The translations under genes were made by a program, and so were the position numbers. The notes under the pieces are model-generated. The model searched no databases. It was not told where the DNA came from and saw nothing but the letters and a program-made list of their open reading frames with translations. From JAOUEA01 sp963797635 (GTDB taxonomy: Bacteria; Actinomycetota; UBA4738; HRBIN12), in NCBI GenBank assembly GCA_963797635.1, contig CAWCPZ010000008.1, positions 1 through 64,000 on the forward strand: a stretch of 64,000 nt of DNA, given 5' to 3'. This document shows positions 1 through 7,504 of the stretch, one piece after another. How positions within the stretch are numbered: position 1 is the stretch's first letter; every line of letters starts with the position of its first letter.

Positions 1-102
1 ATGGACCCAGCTCGACTGATAGCCACCCACGGGGCCCGCGCTCAACTGCCCGGGTCCAAGGGGAAGGCGGGCAGCTTCACCAAGTCGTTCCGCATGTTCT
101 AA
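1..102 (+). CDS. 3' end of an unidentified protein
   Basis: Frame 1 is open from the window edge to a TAA at 100-102 and encodes about 33 residues ending in a basic, Ser/Phe-containing tail (SFTKSFRMF). The ATG at base 1 may be internal; there is no sequence in front of it to judge a ribosome-binding site. I do not recognise the family. It is listed because the next gene starts only at 243 and the frame is the only open one on this strand reaching the edge. It could also be chance coding. Confidence 0.35.
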   Translation: MDPARLIATHGARAQLPGSKGKAGSFTKSFRMF

Positions 103-184
103 GCGGACGGCAGTACAAGACCGGGGACGGGCGGGAGAGGCATCTCCCGCCCGTCATCACCCGGGATCGCCCCTTCGCCTCCCG

Positions 185-203
185 CTAGTCCATCATGGAC
201 TAG
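185..203. promoter_or_regulatory. Perfect palindrome, likely PadR operator
   Basis: CTAGTCCATCATGGACTAG has 8-bp arms (CTAGTCCA/TGGACTAG) around a 3-nt spacer, 39 nt before the padR start codon. PadR proteins commonly repress their own gene through such dyads, so autoregulation is inferred; no -10 box could be fixed with confidence. Confidence 0.5.
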
Positions 204-242
204 TGTTCGCCGTACCGACGCACGAAGGGATGCGAGAAGACG

Positions 243-792
243 ATGACGGTGTCCAAGGTCGAGGTCGTGGTGCTGGGGCTGCTGGCCGACGAGCCGATGC
301 ACGGCTACGACCTCCTGGAGCGGTTCCGCACGCGGAGCATGGGGTTCTGGGTCGAGGTGGGCAAGGCGTCGGTCTATCAGGTGCTCAAACGGCTGGAGCG
401 CGAAGGCTCGATCGCGGGCAAGACGCAGGAAGGCACGGACGGCCCCGATCGCCGCGTGTACCGCCTCACGCGCCAAGGCAGGCAACGACTCAGCGCCGGT
501 CTCGCCGAGCGATGGTCCGCGCTGGCGCCCTACGAGACCGATGCGGGGGTCGCCTTGGGGTTCGCGCACCTGGTTCCCGCCGCGCGAGGCCCGCACGGCC
601 ATCGATGATCGGGCCCGCTCGGTGAGCGATCTGCTGGACGCGGTCCGCACCGAGCTCGATCGGACCAAGGCCGACGATGGGAGCGGACGGGCGGTCTCCA
701 ACGCCATGCTCCACCAGCAGGAGGCGCTGGCCAAAGCCGAACTCGCATGGCTCAAGACCTACCGGGCGGCGCTCACGAAAGGCCGGGGGTAA
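243..792 (+). CDS. PadR family transcriptional regulator (frameshifted)
   Basis: The N-terminal 85 or so residues form a PadR winged helix: VLGLLADEPMHGYDLLERF, then SVYQVLKRLEREGSI and the wing RRVYRLTRQG. The frame fails near 575-590 in a GC run; one frame over, the expected helical C-terminal dimerisation region continues (SVSDLLDAVRTELDR through LAWLKTYRAAL) to the stop at 792. The span is 550 nt, so a single extra base explains the break. Spliced length is about 182 residues, normal for the family. PadR regulators usually control neighbouring efflux, detoxification or stress genes. The palindrome at 185-203 suggests autoregulation. The HAD phosphatase gene 35 nt downstream may be co-transcribed. 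Confidence 0.8.
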
Positions 793-827
793 GGGGAAGG
801 GCGGAGACGTCCGAGACTCGACGTACG

Positions 828-1643
828 ATGGATGACGACATGGAAGCGGCGTTCTTCGACCTCGACAAGACGATCATCTCCCGGTCGTCGTCGCTCGCGT
901 TGTCGCGACCGCTCTATCGGGCCGGCATGGTGTCCAGGGGCCAGCTCGTGCGCGGCGCGTACGCCCAGCTCGTCTATCTCCTCATCGGAGCCGACGAGCA
1001 GAAGATGGAGCGCCTGAAGGAAGGCATGCTCGCCCTCACCAAGGGATGGGATCGTTCCCAGATCGAGGATCTGGTGCGTGACGTGCTCTTCGACGTGATC
1101 GATCCCTGGGTCTACCAGGAGGCGTTGGACCTGATCGCGCTGCATCGGAGCGAGGGCCGGCGCATCTACATCGTGTCGTCCTCGCCGGAGGAGGTCGTGC
1201 GACCGCTCGCCCGGCATTTCGGCGCCAGCGGCGTCATCGCCACGCAGGCCCAGGTGGACGACACCGGCCGCTACACGGGCGAACTCGCCTTCTACGCCTA
1301 CGGTGAGCAGAAGGCCGAGGCGATCCGCGGCCTCGCGCAACGGCTGGGCTTGAACCTCGAAGGCAGCTACGCGTACAGCGACTCGGTCACCGACGTGCCG
1401 ATGCTCGCCGCGGTGGGCAACCCGGTGGCGGTCAACCCCGACAAGGCGCTCCGCCGGGAAGCCGAAGAGCGAGGGTGGCAGATCCGCGACTTCCGCCGCC
1501 CGGTGCGGCTGCGCTCACGCATCGCGAAGGCCGTCCCGCCGCCCAAGGTCAGCATCGGGGCGGCCGTCGGCGCTGCCGCGGTGGCCGCCGTCCTGGTGTG
1601 GGTCGTCCTGCGATCCCGGGTCTCGCAGCACGACGACGCCTGA
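828..1643 (+). CDS. HAD-IB family phosphatase with C-terminal membrane anchor
   Basis: A 271-residue HAD superfamily hydrolase of the SerB-like IB group. Motif I is DLDKT, with nucleophile D11 and general acid D13. Motif II is the VSSSPEEV segment, the motif III lysine lies in GEQKAEAI, and motif IV is SDSVTDVPML. A helical cap domain (about residues 30-105) sits between motifs I and II. The last 45 residues carry a basic stretch and one hydrophobic segment (about 240-262), so the enzyme is probably held at the membrane. Relatives dephosphorylate phosphoserine, lysophosphatidic acid or similar small phosphates; the substrate cannot be read from sequence. ATG at 828 is preferred, with ATG 840 as alternative. 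Confidence 0.85.
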   Translation: MDDDMEAAFFDLDKTIISRSSSLALSRPLYRAGMVSRGQLVRGAYAQLVYLLIGADEQKMERLKEGMLALTKGWDRSQIEDLVRDVLFDVIDPWVYQEALDLIALHRSEGRRIYIVSSSPEEVVRPLARHFGASGVIATQAQVDDTGRYTGELAFYAYGEQKAEAIRGLAQRLGLNLEGSYAYSDSVTDVPMLAAVGNPVAVNPDKALRREAEERGWQIRDFRRPVRLRSRIAKAVPPPKVSIGAAVGAAAVAAVLVWVVLRSRVSQHDDA

Positions 1644-1682
1644 GCTCGCTCGCGGTCGTCCTCGCGTTGCGGTGATCAGGGC

Positions 1683-1777
1683 CCGGGTGTACGGTCGCCG
1701 TGGGTGCCGGAAGGCATCCGCGAGGGGAGCAGAACCCACGCGCGAGTCATGCCGCGGGAGGCATGCTCAGGACCCGG
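1683..1777. other. Three nested stems, possible structured RNA
   Basis: Between two convergent genes lie a closing stem CCGGGT (1683-1688) with ACCCGG (1772-1777), a 7-bp stem CGTGGGT (1699-1705) with ACCCACG (1734-1740) holding a GCC-GGAA-GGC hairpin at 1706-1715, and a hairpin CATGCC-GCGGGA-GGCATG at 1748-1765. No open frame or tRNA fits. It does not match riboswitch or SRP signatures I know. It may be a small RNA or a bidirectional terminator; the GC content makes chance pairing possible. Confidence 0.3.
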
Positions 1778-1867
1778 TGGCGGGTCGCCGCCGGCCCCCG
1801 AGCACGTGCAGACGAGACGCTTGATACCTGCTCCTCTCGCACTATGTCCGGCGCCGATCGCTCGCCG

Positions 1868-3037
1868 CTAGGGCAGGCCCGCGATGCGCACGAACTCGAA
1901 GTGCATGGCGTCGGGCACCGTCCACCGTCCGCCCCACGTGAAGCCGTGCTTCGTCATCGTGTTCACCAGGATCGCCGGCTGGTGCGGCGGCGCTCCGTAG
2001 GGGTTCGTGATCGAGTTGATGTCGACCGCCGCACCCCACGCGTGGTGGGAGGCCGCGTTCGTGGGGATCCGCATGACCATGCGCGCGCTGTAGCAGCCCG
2101 CGAAGTTGCGGATCGCCCCGGCGGCGCCGCGGTTGCGCAGCTCCTTCATGGCGGCGATCAGCGGCGGGAAGACGCGCTCGTTGCAGGTGAACCGCCCCAG
2201 CAGCGGCACGCTCCGCGAGACCAGGTGCTGGTGCACGAACGACGGGTGCATGCGCAGGTAGCCGGGACGCCGGGGGTCGGGGTAGGCCTGGAACTCCCCG
2301 AACCCACGTTTCATCAGGACCGGCGGCCAGACCGAGTCGCCCTGGCGGCGGAACGTGGCCTGACCGGGTCGGCGAACCCGCGGCCGGTAGCCCGGCCCCA
2401 GCAACGGCGCGATCCGGCGCGCCAACTGCGCCCCCGTGGGCTCGCCCTGCATCCGGAGCAAGGCGAATCGATCGTGTCGCACGCCCAACGGCCGTCCGAC
2501 GTCGCGCGACACCATGACTTCGGACCAGGCGACGACGTCGTCCGGCACGATCGCGCCGACCGTGATGCGTCCCTTCGCGAAGACGAACCGGTCGCCCACA
2601 TGCAGCCGTCGCAGCTCGGCGCTGGAGGTACCGATCACGCCGCGTCCGTCGCGGAGCGCATCCAGCACCGTGTCGTGCCATGCCGGCGGCAGGAACGGAT
2701 CCATGTCGTTGACGCTGGTCGCCATGACCTCGATCGGGATGCGATACGGCGAGCGAGGGTGGTCGACGACGGTGCCATCGGCGCGCACCGACCGCTTCAT
2801 CCAGAGGGTGTCGGCGGCCACGACCACCACGTCGTCCGTTCCCTGCAGGGCGTCGAGCTTCGGCGTGAGGCCGGACGGCAGACCGCCGGTTCGCCACATG
2901 AGGTAGGCGGGAGGCAGCCAGGTGGAACCCGCAGGCTGCACGGCGGCGCCGGCCGAAGGGGAGGCGATGAACAGGCACCCGAGCGCGACGGCCAGTGCCG
3001 CGGCGCCGCGGGCGCGCCGGAGGGAAGGCTTCAGCAC
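1868..3037 (-). CDS. Exported M15-family peptidoglycan peptidase with FtsX-like N-terminal region
   Basis: About 389 residues from a GTG at 3037, chosen because it directly precedes a good signal peptide (KPSLRRARGAAALAVALGCLF... ending near ASPSAGA) and follows the upstream stop by 28 nt. The C-terminus is a zinc peptidase of the M15 fold: HAWGAAVDIN supplies H332 and D339, and PDAMHFEF supplies H379. Members cleave D-Ala-D-Ala or L-Ala-D-Glu bonds in peptidoglycan. Residues about 60-220 resemble the extracellular core of FtsX/MacB permeases (VGDRFVFAKGRITVGAIV), an unusual fusion partner; that part is inference. A close paralogue with the same architecture lies at 7501-8745. Confidence 0.8.
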   Translation of the reverse strand: MLKPSLRRARGAAALAVALGCLFIASPSAGAAVQPAGSTWLPPAYLMWRTGGLPSGLTPKLDALQGTDDVVVVAADTLWMKRSVRADGTVVDHPRSPYRIPIEVMATSVNDMDPFLPPAWHDTVLDALRDGRGVIGTSSAELRRLHVGDRFVFAKGRITVGAIVPDDVVAWSEVMVSRDVGRPLGVRHDRFALLRMQGEPTGAQLARRIAPLLGPGYRPRVRRPGQATFRRQGDSVWPPVLMKRGFGEFQAYPDPRRPGYLRMHPSFVHQHLVSRSVPLLGRFTCNERVFPPLIAAMKELRNRGAAGAIRNFAGCYSARMVMRIPTNAASHHAWGAAVDINSITNPYGAPPHQPAILVNTMTKHGFTWGGRWTVPDAMHFEFVRIAGLP

Positions 3038-3065
3038 CGGTCGATGGTACCCGGGGAGACCGAAC

Positions 3066-3317
3066 TCAGCCGCTGGCCGCTGGGTGCTCCAGGAGATCGG
3101 CGAGGCGTTCGGCGCGCTCGGCGGCATCCTGCGGCGAGCCGGCGGAGACCGACCGCGCGATATGCGCGAGTTCGCGCTCGACGGCGGGCCCCAGGCGCCC
3201 GGTGCGATCGCGCACCAGCGGATCCAGGCGCGAGACGGCGCGTTCGAGCCGTTGCATGGCAGCCACCAAGGGGTTCCGGCGCCGCCGGTAGTCAGCGAGT
3301 TCGATCACCTGTGCCAT
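3066..3317 (-). CDS. Small helical protein of unknown function
   Basis: An 83-residue protein, first gene of a minus-strand pair with the M15 peptidase. It opens MAQVIELADYRRRRNPL and continues as amphipathic, Arg/Ala/Leu-rich helices (LERAVSRLDPLVRDR, AERAERLADLLEH) with no membrane segment or signal peptide. The composition suggests a helical bundle or coiled-coil dimer. I do not recognise the family. Its position suggests co-expression with the peptidase but shows no function. Confidence 0.6.
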   Translation of the reverse strand: MAQVIELADYRRRRNPLVAAMQRLERAVSRLDPLVRDRTGRLGPAVERELAHIARSVSAGSPQDAAERAERLADLLEHPAASG

Positions 3318-3396
3318 GACGACATCATGACCCCCCGGTCTGACACGCCAAGCGCATCCGTCTGCAACGAGGGCGATGACCGCCGCATCTCATCCC

Positions 3397-4218
3397 ATGG
3401 GACTGCTCGGACGGAGGGAGTCGCTGATCGCGAGGCCCTGATCACGCTGACCTTCGCCACGGTGGTCGTCGCGCTGACATCCGGTGCGCGGCAGGCCGGA
3501 GGGTCATGGATCGAGTTCGACGGCCCGCTCATCGTCGGCACCCTTGTCACGGGCAGTGGCACCTTCGGCAACGGTCAGCAGGCAGGCGTCGGAGCCGGCC
3601 CGTGGTTCGCCACCTTGCGTCCGGAGGAGCCCGGGGTCGACGACATCGCCCTCGGCCCGGTCGAGGTCAGCCGAGCTTCGTCCTTCGGCTGGAGGGCCAC
3701 GGTGACCTTCGTCGTGCCCGAGGTCCCGACGGGGGAGTACTGGGTCGACATCGCCAACGACGACGGGGAGGGCGTCGGCGACCTCATCGGTGGGTTCGTC
3801 GTGATCTCCAGAACGCCCCTCGAAGGCCGACTCTGGTCGCGGGTGAGTACGGCGGAGGCGGGGCGGGCGAGCGCCAACCGATCAGCCGACCGGCTGCGGG
3901 ACCGACAGGGCGCAACTGGAAGAGACGTTGAGCGATCGGCAGGCAACGATCGAGCGTCAGGCCGAACGTCTCACCGCTGCCGGGGCGCGGATCACCCGTC
4001 TGGAATCCGACCTCGACGCAGCGACAGCGTCGACCTCGACGTGGCCGTTCTGGCTCGCCGCACTCATCGCGGTGGCGCTGGCCTTCGCCGGGTTCGCGCT
4101 GGGACGCCGCTACGCGACCCGAACGCTGGTGACCGGCGCCAGCCGCTCGTGGGCCGAGAACCAGGACGCACCGGCATCGGCCGAGCCGAACACGTCGCCG
4201 CTGGTGGCGCCGAAGTAG
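3397..4218 (+). CDS. Exported protein with coiled coil and C-terminal membrane anchor (two frameshifts)
   Basis: Reconstructed from three reading frames. ATG 3397 opens MGLLGRRESLIAR; one more C in the CCC run near 3437 joins it to LITLTFATVVVALTSG, giving a good signal peptide. A beta-rich region follows (WIEFDGPLIVGTLVTGSG through FVVISRTP, about residues 40-145). Near 3900 one extra base separates it from a charged coiled coil (AQLEETLSDRQATIERQ) and a transmembrane helix (FWLAALIAVALAFAGFALG) with a short polar tail. The net shift is zero, matching a total of 822 nt. Family unknown; topology resembles a wall-facing domain on a stalk. The last 109 nt overlap the convergent BNR gene, which is unusually long; a further indel could end it near 4131. 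Confidence 0.55.
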
Positions 4219-5189
4219 AGCTGCAGCTCGTCGCCCTGGCCGCTCGTGCCGAACGCCTGCCGGTAGATCGTGAGGTAGGCCTCCGGTCCCGGGAGTCCCT
4301 TCGACCGCTCGATCCAGGAAGCACCCGCGTCGCGTGTTTCGAACACACGAACCGCGCCGTCGGGCGTGACGCGGTCGACGTCGGCGTTCAGCGGGATCAC
4401 GAAGGCGCTGTCCGGATCGGCGGGATCGACGGCCAACGGGAACCCGAACCCGCTGGGCAGGCCTTCGTGGATGTCGTTCCAGCTGCCACCTTCGTCGTCG
4501 CTGCGGTACACGCTGCCGTGGAACTGCATGAACAGCCGCTCCGGCTGCGTGGGCGCGCGATGCATGTTGTGCACGCACAGCACGTTCGTGTCCTCGGTCT
4601 GATCCTCGGGGATGTACGCGGGCACCATGCCGGAGTAGCCGGTGCGCCACGACTTGCCGCCGTCCTCGGTGATCCACACGCCGGCGGCGCTCACGCCGAT
4701 GGCCATCCGCTGCGGATCGCCGGGCCACGGGCAGATCGAGTGCAGCGCCAGGCCGCCGGCGCCGGGCTGCCAGTCGCCCGCCACGCGTTCCTTCCACAGG
4801 GCGTCGTTCAGCGTCCAGGTGACACCGTCATCACGGCTCTCGAACAGCGCCGCGTGGGCGACGCCCGCCCAGATCTGGCCCGGCGCCTCTCCCGGCTTGA
4901 TCATCCAGATGCGCTCGACCGACGTCTCGGTCTCCTCCGGCATCACGGGGCCCTCGCTCATGGTCCACTCGCCGGTGGGGTCGCCGTCGATGAAGAACAC
5001 GCGCGGTCCGTAGAACCCCGAGGTCACGCTGGCGAAGTATCGGCCGGTGCGAGGGTCGCGCATGGCGAACTCGACCACGTCCCCGGCGAACGCGCGTGTG
5101 GCCACGTCGAACGGTTCACCGCGCGAAGGGTCGCCGCGCAGGACGAACAGCCCCTTCTTCGTGCCGACCAAGAGCTCGGTGTCTGGCAT
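4110..5189 (-). CDS. BNR/sialidase-type beta-propeller protein
   Basis: A 359-residue protein, ATG at 5189, 7 nt behind the ThiS-like gene. It starts without a signal peptide (MPDTELLVGTKKGLFVL) and carries recurrent Asp-box-like repeats: SRDDGVTW, TEDGGKSW, SDDEGGSW, TRDAGASW and SADAGASW, spaced roughly 50-90 residues, as in the multi-bladed propellers of sialidases and photosystem assembly factors. Catalytic residues of true sialidases are not evident, so I call it by fold, not reaction. It is predicted cytosolic. Pairing with a ubiquitin-like sulfur-carrier protein suggests the two act together. Confidence 0.8.
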   Translation of the reverse strand: MPDTELLVGTKKGLFVLRGDPSRGEPFDVATRAFAGDVVEFAMRDPRTGRYFASVTSGFYGPRVFFIDGDPTGEWTMSEGPVMPEETETSVERIWMIKPGEAPGQIWAGVAHAALFESRDDGVTWTLNDALWKERVAGDWQPGAGGLALHSICPWPGDPQRMAIGVSAAGVWITEDGGKSWRTGYSGMVPAYIPEDQTEDTNVLCVHNMHRAPTQPERLFMQFHGSVYRSDDEGGSWNDIHEGLPSGFGFPLAVDPADPDSAFVIPLNADVDRVTPDGAVRVFETRDAGASWIERSKGLPGPEAYLTIYRQAFGTSGQGDELQLYFGATSGDVFGSADAGASWFSAHERLAPVTSVRVA

Positions 5190-5196
5190 GCGTGCT

Positions 5197-5460
5197 TCAG
5201 CTCCCTCCGGCGATGGACGGCAGGACCTGCAGCACGTCGGTGTCGCCGACGGCCGTGTCCCCGCGCGTCCGTTCGCCATTGACGAACACGTTGACGTGGG
5301 CCCGGACCTGGCCCTGATCGTCCAGGATCCAGCCCTTCACGGTGGGGTAGCGGCGCTCGAGCTCGCGCAGGACCTCACCCACGGTGGCACCCGGCAGGTC
5401 GTGCTGGCCGACCTTGCCCGCGCGATCCTTCAGCGGCGCTCGAAGCGTGACCACCGGCAT
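5197..5460 (-). CDS. ThiS/MoaD family ubiquitin-like protein
   Basis: An 87-residue beta-grasp protein. It has the MoaD/ThiS pattern: a beta strand (VVTLRAPLKDRAG), LPGATVGEVLRELERRYP, HVNVFVNGE, and D-T-DVLQVLPSIAGG near the end. Family members end in a Gly-Gly that is adenylated and thiocarboxylated to donate sulfur; here one Ser follows the GG, so it would need trimming or works differently. No E1-like (MoeB/ThiF) or molybdopterin gene is nearby. Directly followed by the BNR propeller gene; a -10-like TAGGCT sits 7 nt before its ATG. Confidence 0.85.
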   Translation of the reverse strand: MPVVTLRAPLKDRAGKVGQHDLPGATVGEVLRELERRYPTVKGWILDDQGQVRAHVNVFVNGERTRGDTAVGDTDVLQVLPSIAGGS

Positions 5461-5467
5461 GGGCGGC

Positions 5468-5473
5468 AGCCTA
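5468..5473 (-). promoter_or_regulatory. -10 box TAGGCT before the ThiS-like gene
   Basis: TAGGCT ends 7 nt before ATG 5460, placing the transcript start at or very near the start codon (leaderless). This gives the ThiS-BNR pair its own promoter inside the larger gene run. Confidence 0.45.
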
Positions 5474-5520
5474 GCGCGGCCCGCCGACGGCTCGGTTTGC
5501 GAGATGTTGCTTCGCCAGGT

Positions 5521-6282
5521 TCAGAGGGGTCGGGACGCCAGGAATATCTCGGCACCGGCGTCCTCTCCATCGTCGATCCAGGTGGAGGTCCGCGTCTGCG
5601 GAGCGAAGCCGGCGTCGGCGAGCAGCGACATCCAGGTGTCTCGCGGGAACAGGCCGAGCACGTGACGGTCGTGCACCACCCGGGGCTCGTCGGCGCCTTC
5701 GCGAAGCAGGTAGGCCATGTCGTCGACGTACCAGGTGTCGTCGGGGTCCGGATCCCAGGTCCACTGCAGGTATCGCAGCGAGCGAGGATCGCCGTCCTTC
5801 CCGTCGTGGCCACCGTGGTCGGTCGTCTCGCGGAACCGCTCCCGCACGTGGTCGGGACAGAAGATGGCCGCGCCACCGGGTCGCGTGTGCACGAACGCGG
5901 TCTCGATCGCGGCGCGGAGCTGCTCCTCGGTCGTGAGGTAGGAGACGGCGTCGTGCACGAACACGCCGTCGAAGGTTCGATCCAGGCGCATGGTCGTCAT
6001 GTCGCCCTGGATGTGCTCGCACTCGGGGTTGAGCGACCGGCTGAGCTCGAGCATCTCCGGCGACAGGTCGGTGAGCGTCAGCGTCGCGTGCGCCTTCATG
6101 TGCGAGGCGTTGTTCCCGCCGCCGCTGCCGAGCTCCAGGATCGTCGTCGGTGGTTCACCGAGCGCCTCGGTGAACAGCGACAACGCCTGCGCGGCCTCGT
6201 CGCCGTAGTCGTCCGGCGACGTCAGCAGGTGGAACCAGGGCGCGAGCTCGGAATAGAGCGAGGGCTGTGCGGCTTCGTTCAC
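5521..6282 (-). CDS. SAM-dependent methyltransferase
   Basis: A 253-residue class I methyltransferase from GTG 6282, which overlaps the TGA of the hydrolase gene by 4 nt (GTGA). Motif I is ILELGSGGGNNASHM (about residue 45); LTDLSPEMLELSRS supplies the acidic residue binding the SAM ribose, and HIQGDMTTMRLDRTFDGVFVHDAVSYL covers motifs II-III. The N-terminal segment ELAPWFHLLTSPDDYGDEA is like small-molecule methyltransferases of the Methyltransf_25 type. Substrate unknown. The start looks fused to the hydrolase in the raw sequence only because of an indel in that gene. Confidence 0.85.
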   Translation of the reverse strand: MNEAAQPSLYSELAPWFHLLTSPDDYGDEAAQALSLFTEALGEPPTTILELGSGGGNNASHMKAHATLTLTDLSPEMLELSRSLNPECEHIQGDMTTMRLDRTFDGVFVHDAVSYLTTEEQLRAAIETAFVHTRPGGAAIFCPDHVRERFRETTDHGGHDGKDGDPRSLRYLQWTWDPDPDDTWYVDDMAYLLREGADEPRVVHDRHVLGLFPRDTWMSLLADAGFAPQTRTSTWIDDGEDAGAEIFLASRPL

Positions 6283-7504
6283 GACGGTCCCTTCTCCAGC
6301 AACCGGGGGGCGTCCTCGAACAGGCGCTGCATGATCTCCTGGAGGGGCCAGCGGTTGCCGTCCTGTGCGCCAGTTGCTGTTGCCGAGGACGGCGACGCCG
6401 ATCCCCGTGGCGGGTTCGAAGAAGGCCACGGTCGCCACGCCTTGATCGCCGCCGTTGTGCCCGACCAGCGAGCGGCCGTGGAAACCGAACCGGTACCAGA
6501 TCAGGCCCTGCCCGCTCTCGATGCCGGGGATCTGTGAGCGGCGGATCTCCTGCACCGACTCGGTCGAGAGGATGCGCACGCCGTTCCACTCTCCGCCGTT
6601 CATCACCATGCCCATGTGGTGGCACAGCTGGCGGGCCGTGGTGCGCAGGGCGCCGTCGGGGTAATCGGGGTAGCCGTACTGGCCGTACGGGACGTACTTG
6701 TCGAGATCGGGGGACCAGCGATACGGCATGGCCACCTCGCTGCGCGTCACGTCCGCCAGGTGCCATCCCGCTCGGGTCATCGCCAGCGGCTCGAAGATCC
6801 GATCGTTGCACCACTCGTCGAACCCGATGCCGCTCGCGGCCTCCACCAGGTAGGCCGCCAACGACGCGCCCACGTTGGAGTAGCGATAGGCCTTCCCCGG
6901 CGCGAACCCGTAGAAGTTGCCCTCGCGGTAGTCCTCACCGCCGGGCACCAGGTACCCCTCCAGGAACTCGCCGAGTCCGATCGGTGAATCGCCCTCCGAG
7001 TACAGGTCGTCCCAGACCGGCCACCGGTCGCGGATCGACGAGGTGTGCGTCAGCAACTGACGCGGCGTGATCTTGCGGTTGGGGAACCCGGGGATCCGCA
7101 CCGAGAAGCGCAGCACGTCGTCCACGTCGTCGTCCAGCGTGAACAACCCGTCCTCGACCGCCTGCATCACCGCGGTGCAGATCACCGTCTTGGAGATCGA
7201 CGCCAGCATGAACAAGGTGCCGCTGTCGACGTGGCGGTTCCGCGCCAGGTTCGCCTCGCCGAAGCCTCGTGACCACAGCTGCCCGTCTCGCACGATCGCG
7301 GCCGAGACGCCCGGCAGCCGACCGGCCCTCATGCGATCGAGGACGAACGATTCCAGGCCCCTCGGGGGAGCGAGGCTGTTCCGCAGGGGCGCCGACCGCC
7401 AGCGATCGCACGGGCCGCAGCGCCAGGCCGGCCGCGGCCACCGCACCGCCGGCCAACACCTGCCGCCGCGTCACCGTCATCGACCGGGGACCGAGGTCTC
7501 TCAT
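6279..7504 (-). CDS. Tat-exported serine hydrolase, beta-lactamase/class C PBP fold (two frameshifts)
   Basis: ATG 7504 overlaps the M15 stop (ATGA). A twin-arginine signal (TRRQVLAGGAVAAAGLAL) is followed by an indel near 7385, then the beta-lactamase-like domain: SxxK in LASISKTV (about residue 102), YSN in AYRYSNVGASL, and HNGG in LVGHNGGDQGV replacing KTG. Near 6370 a second indel makes the frame run into the methyltransferase; the proper C-terminus in the adjacent frame reads WPLQEIMQRLFEDAPRLLEKG and stops at 6279. Total length about 408 residues. Such enzymes are D-amino-acid peptidases, esterases or peptidoglycan carboxypeptidases. Export and the M15 neighbour favour a cell-wall role. 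Confidence 0.75.

Noticed and set aside
1683..1777. SRP RNA or cobalamin riboswitch
   Set aside because: A GGAA loop is present but the SRP asymmetric loop and riboswitch core are not, and no gene lies downstream in the sense needed.
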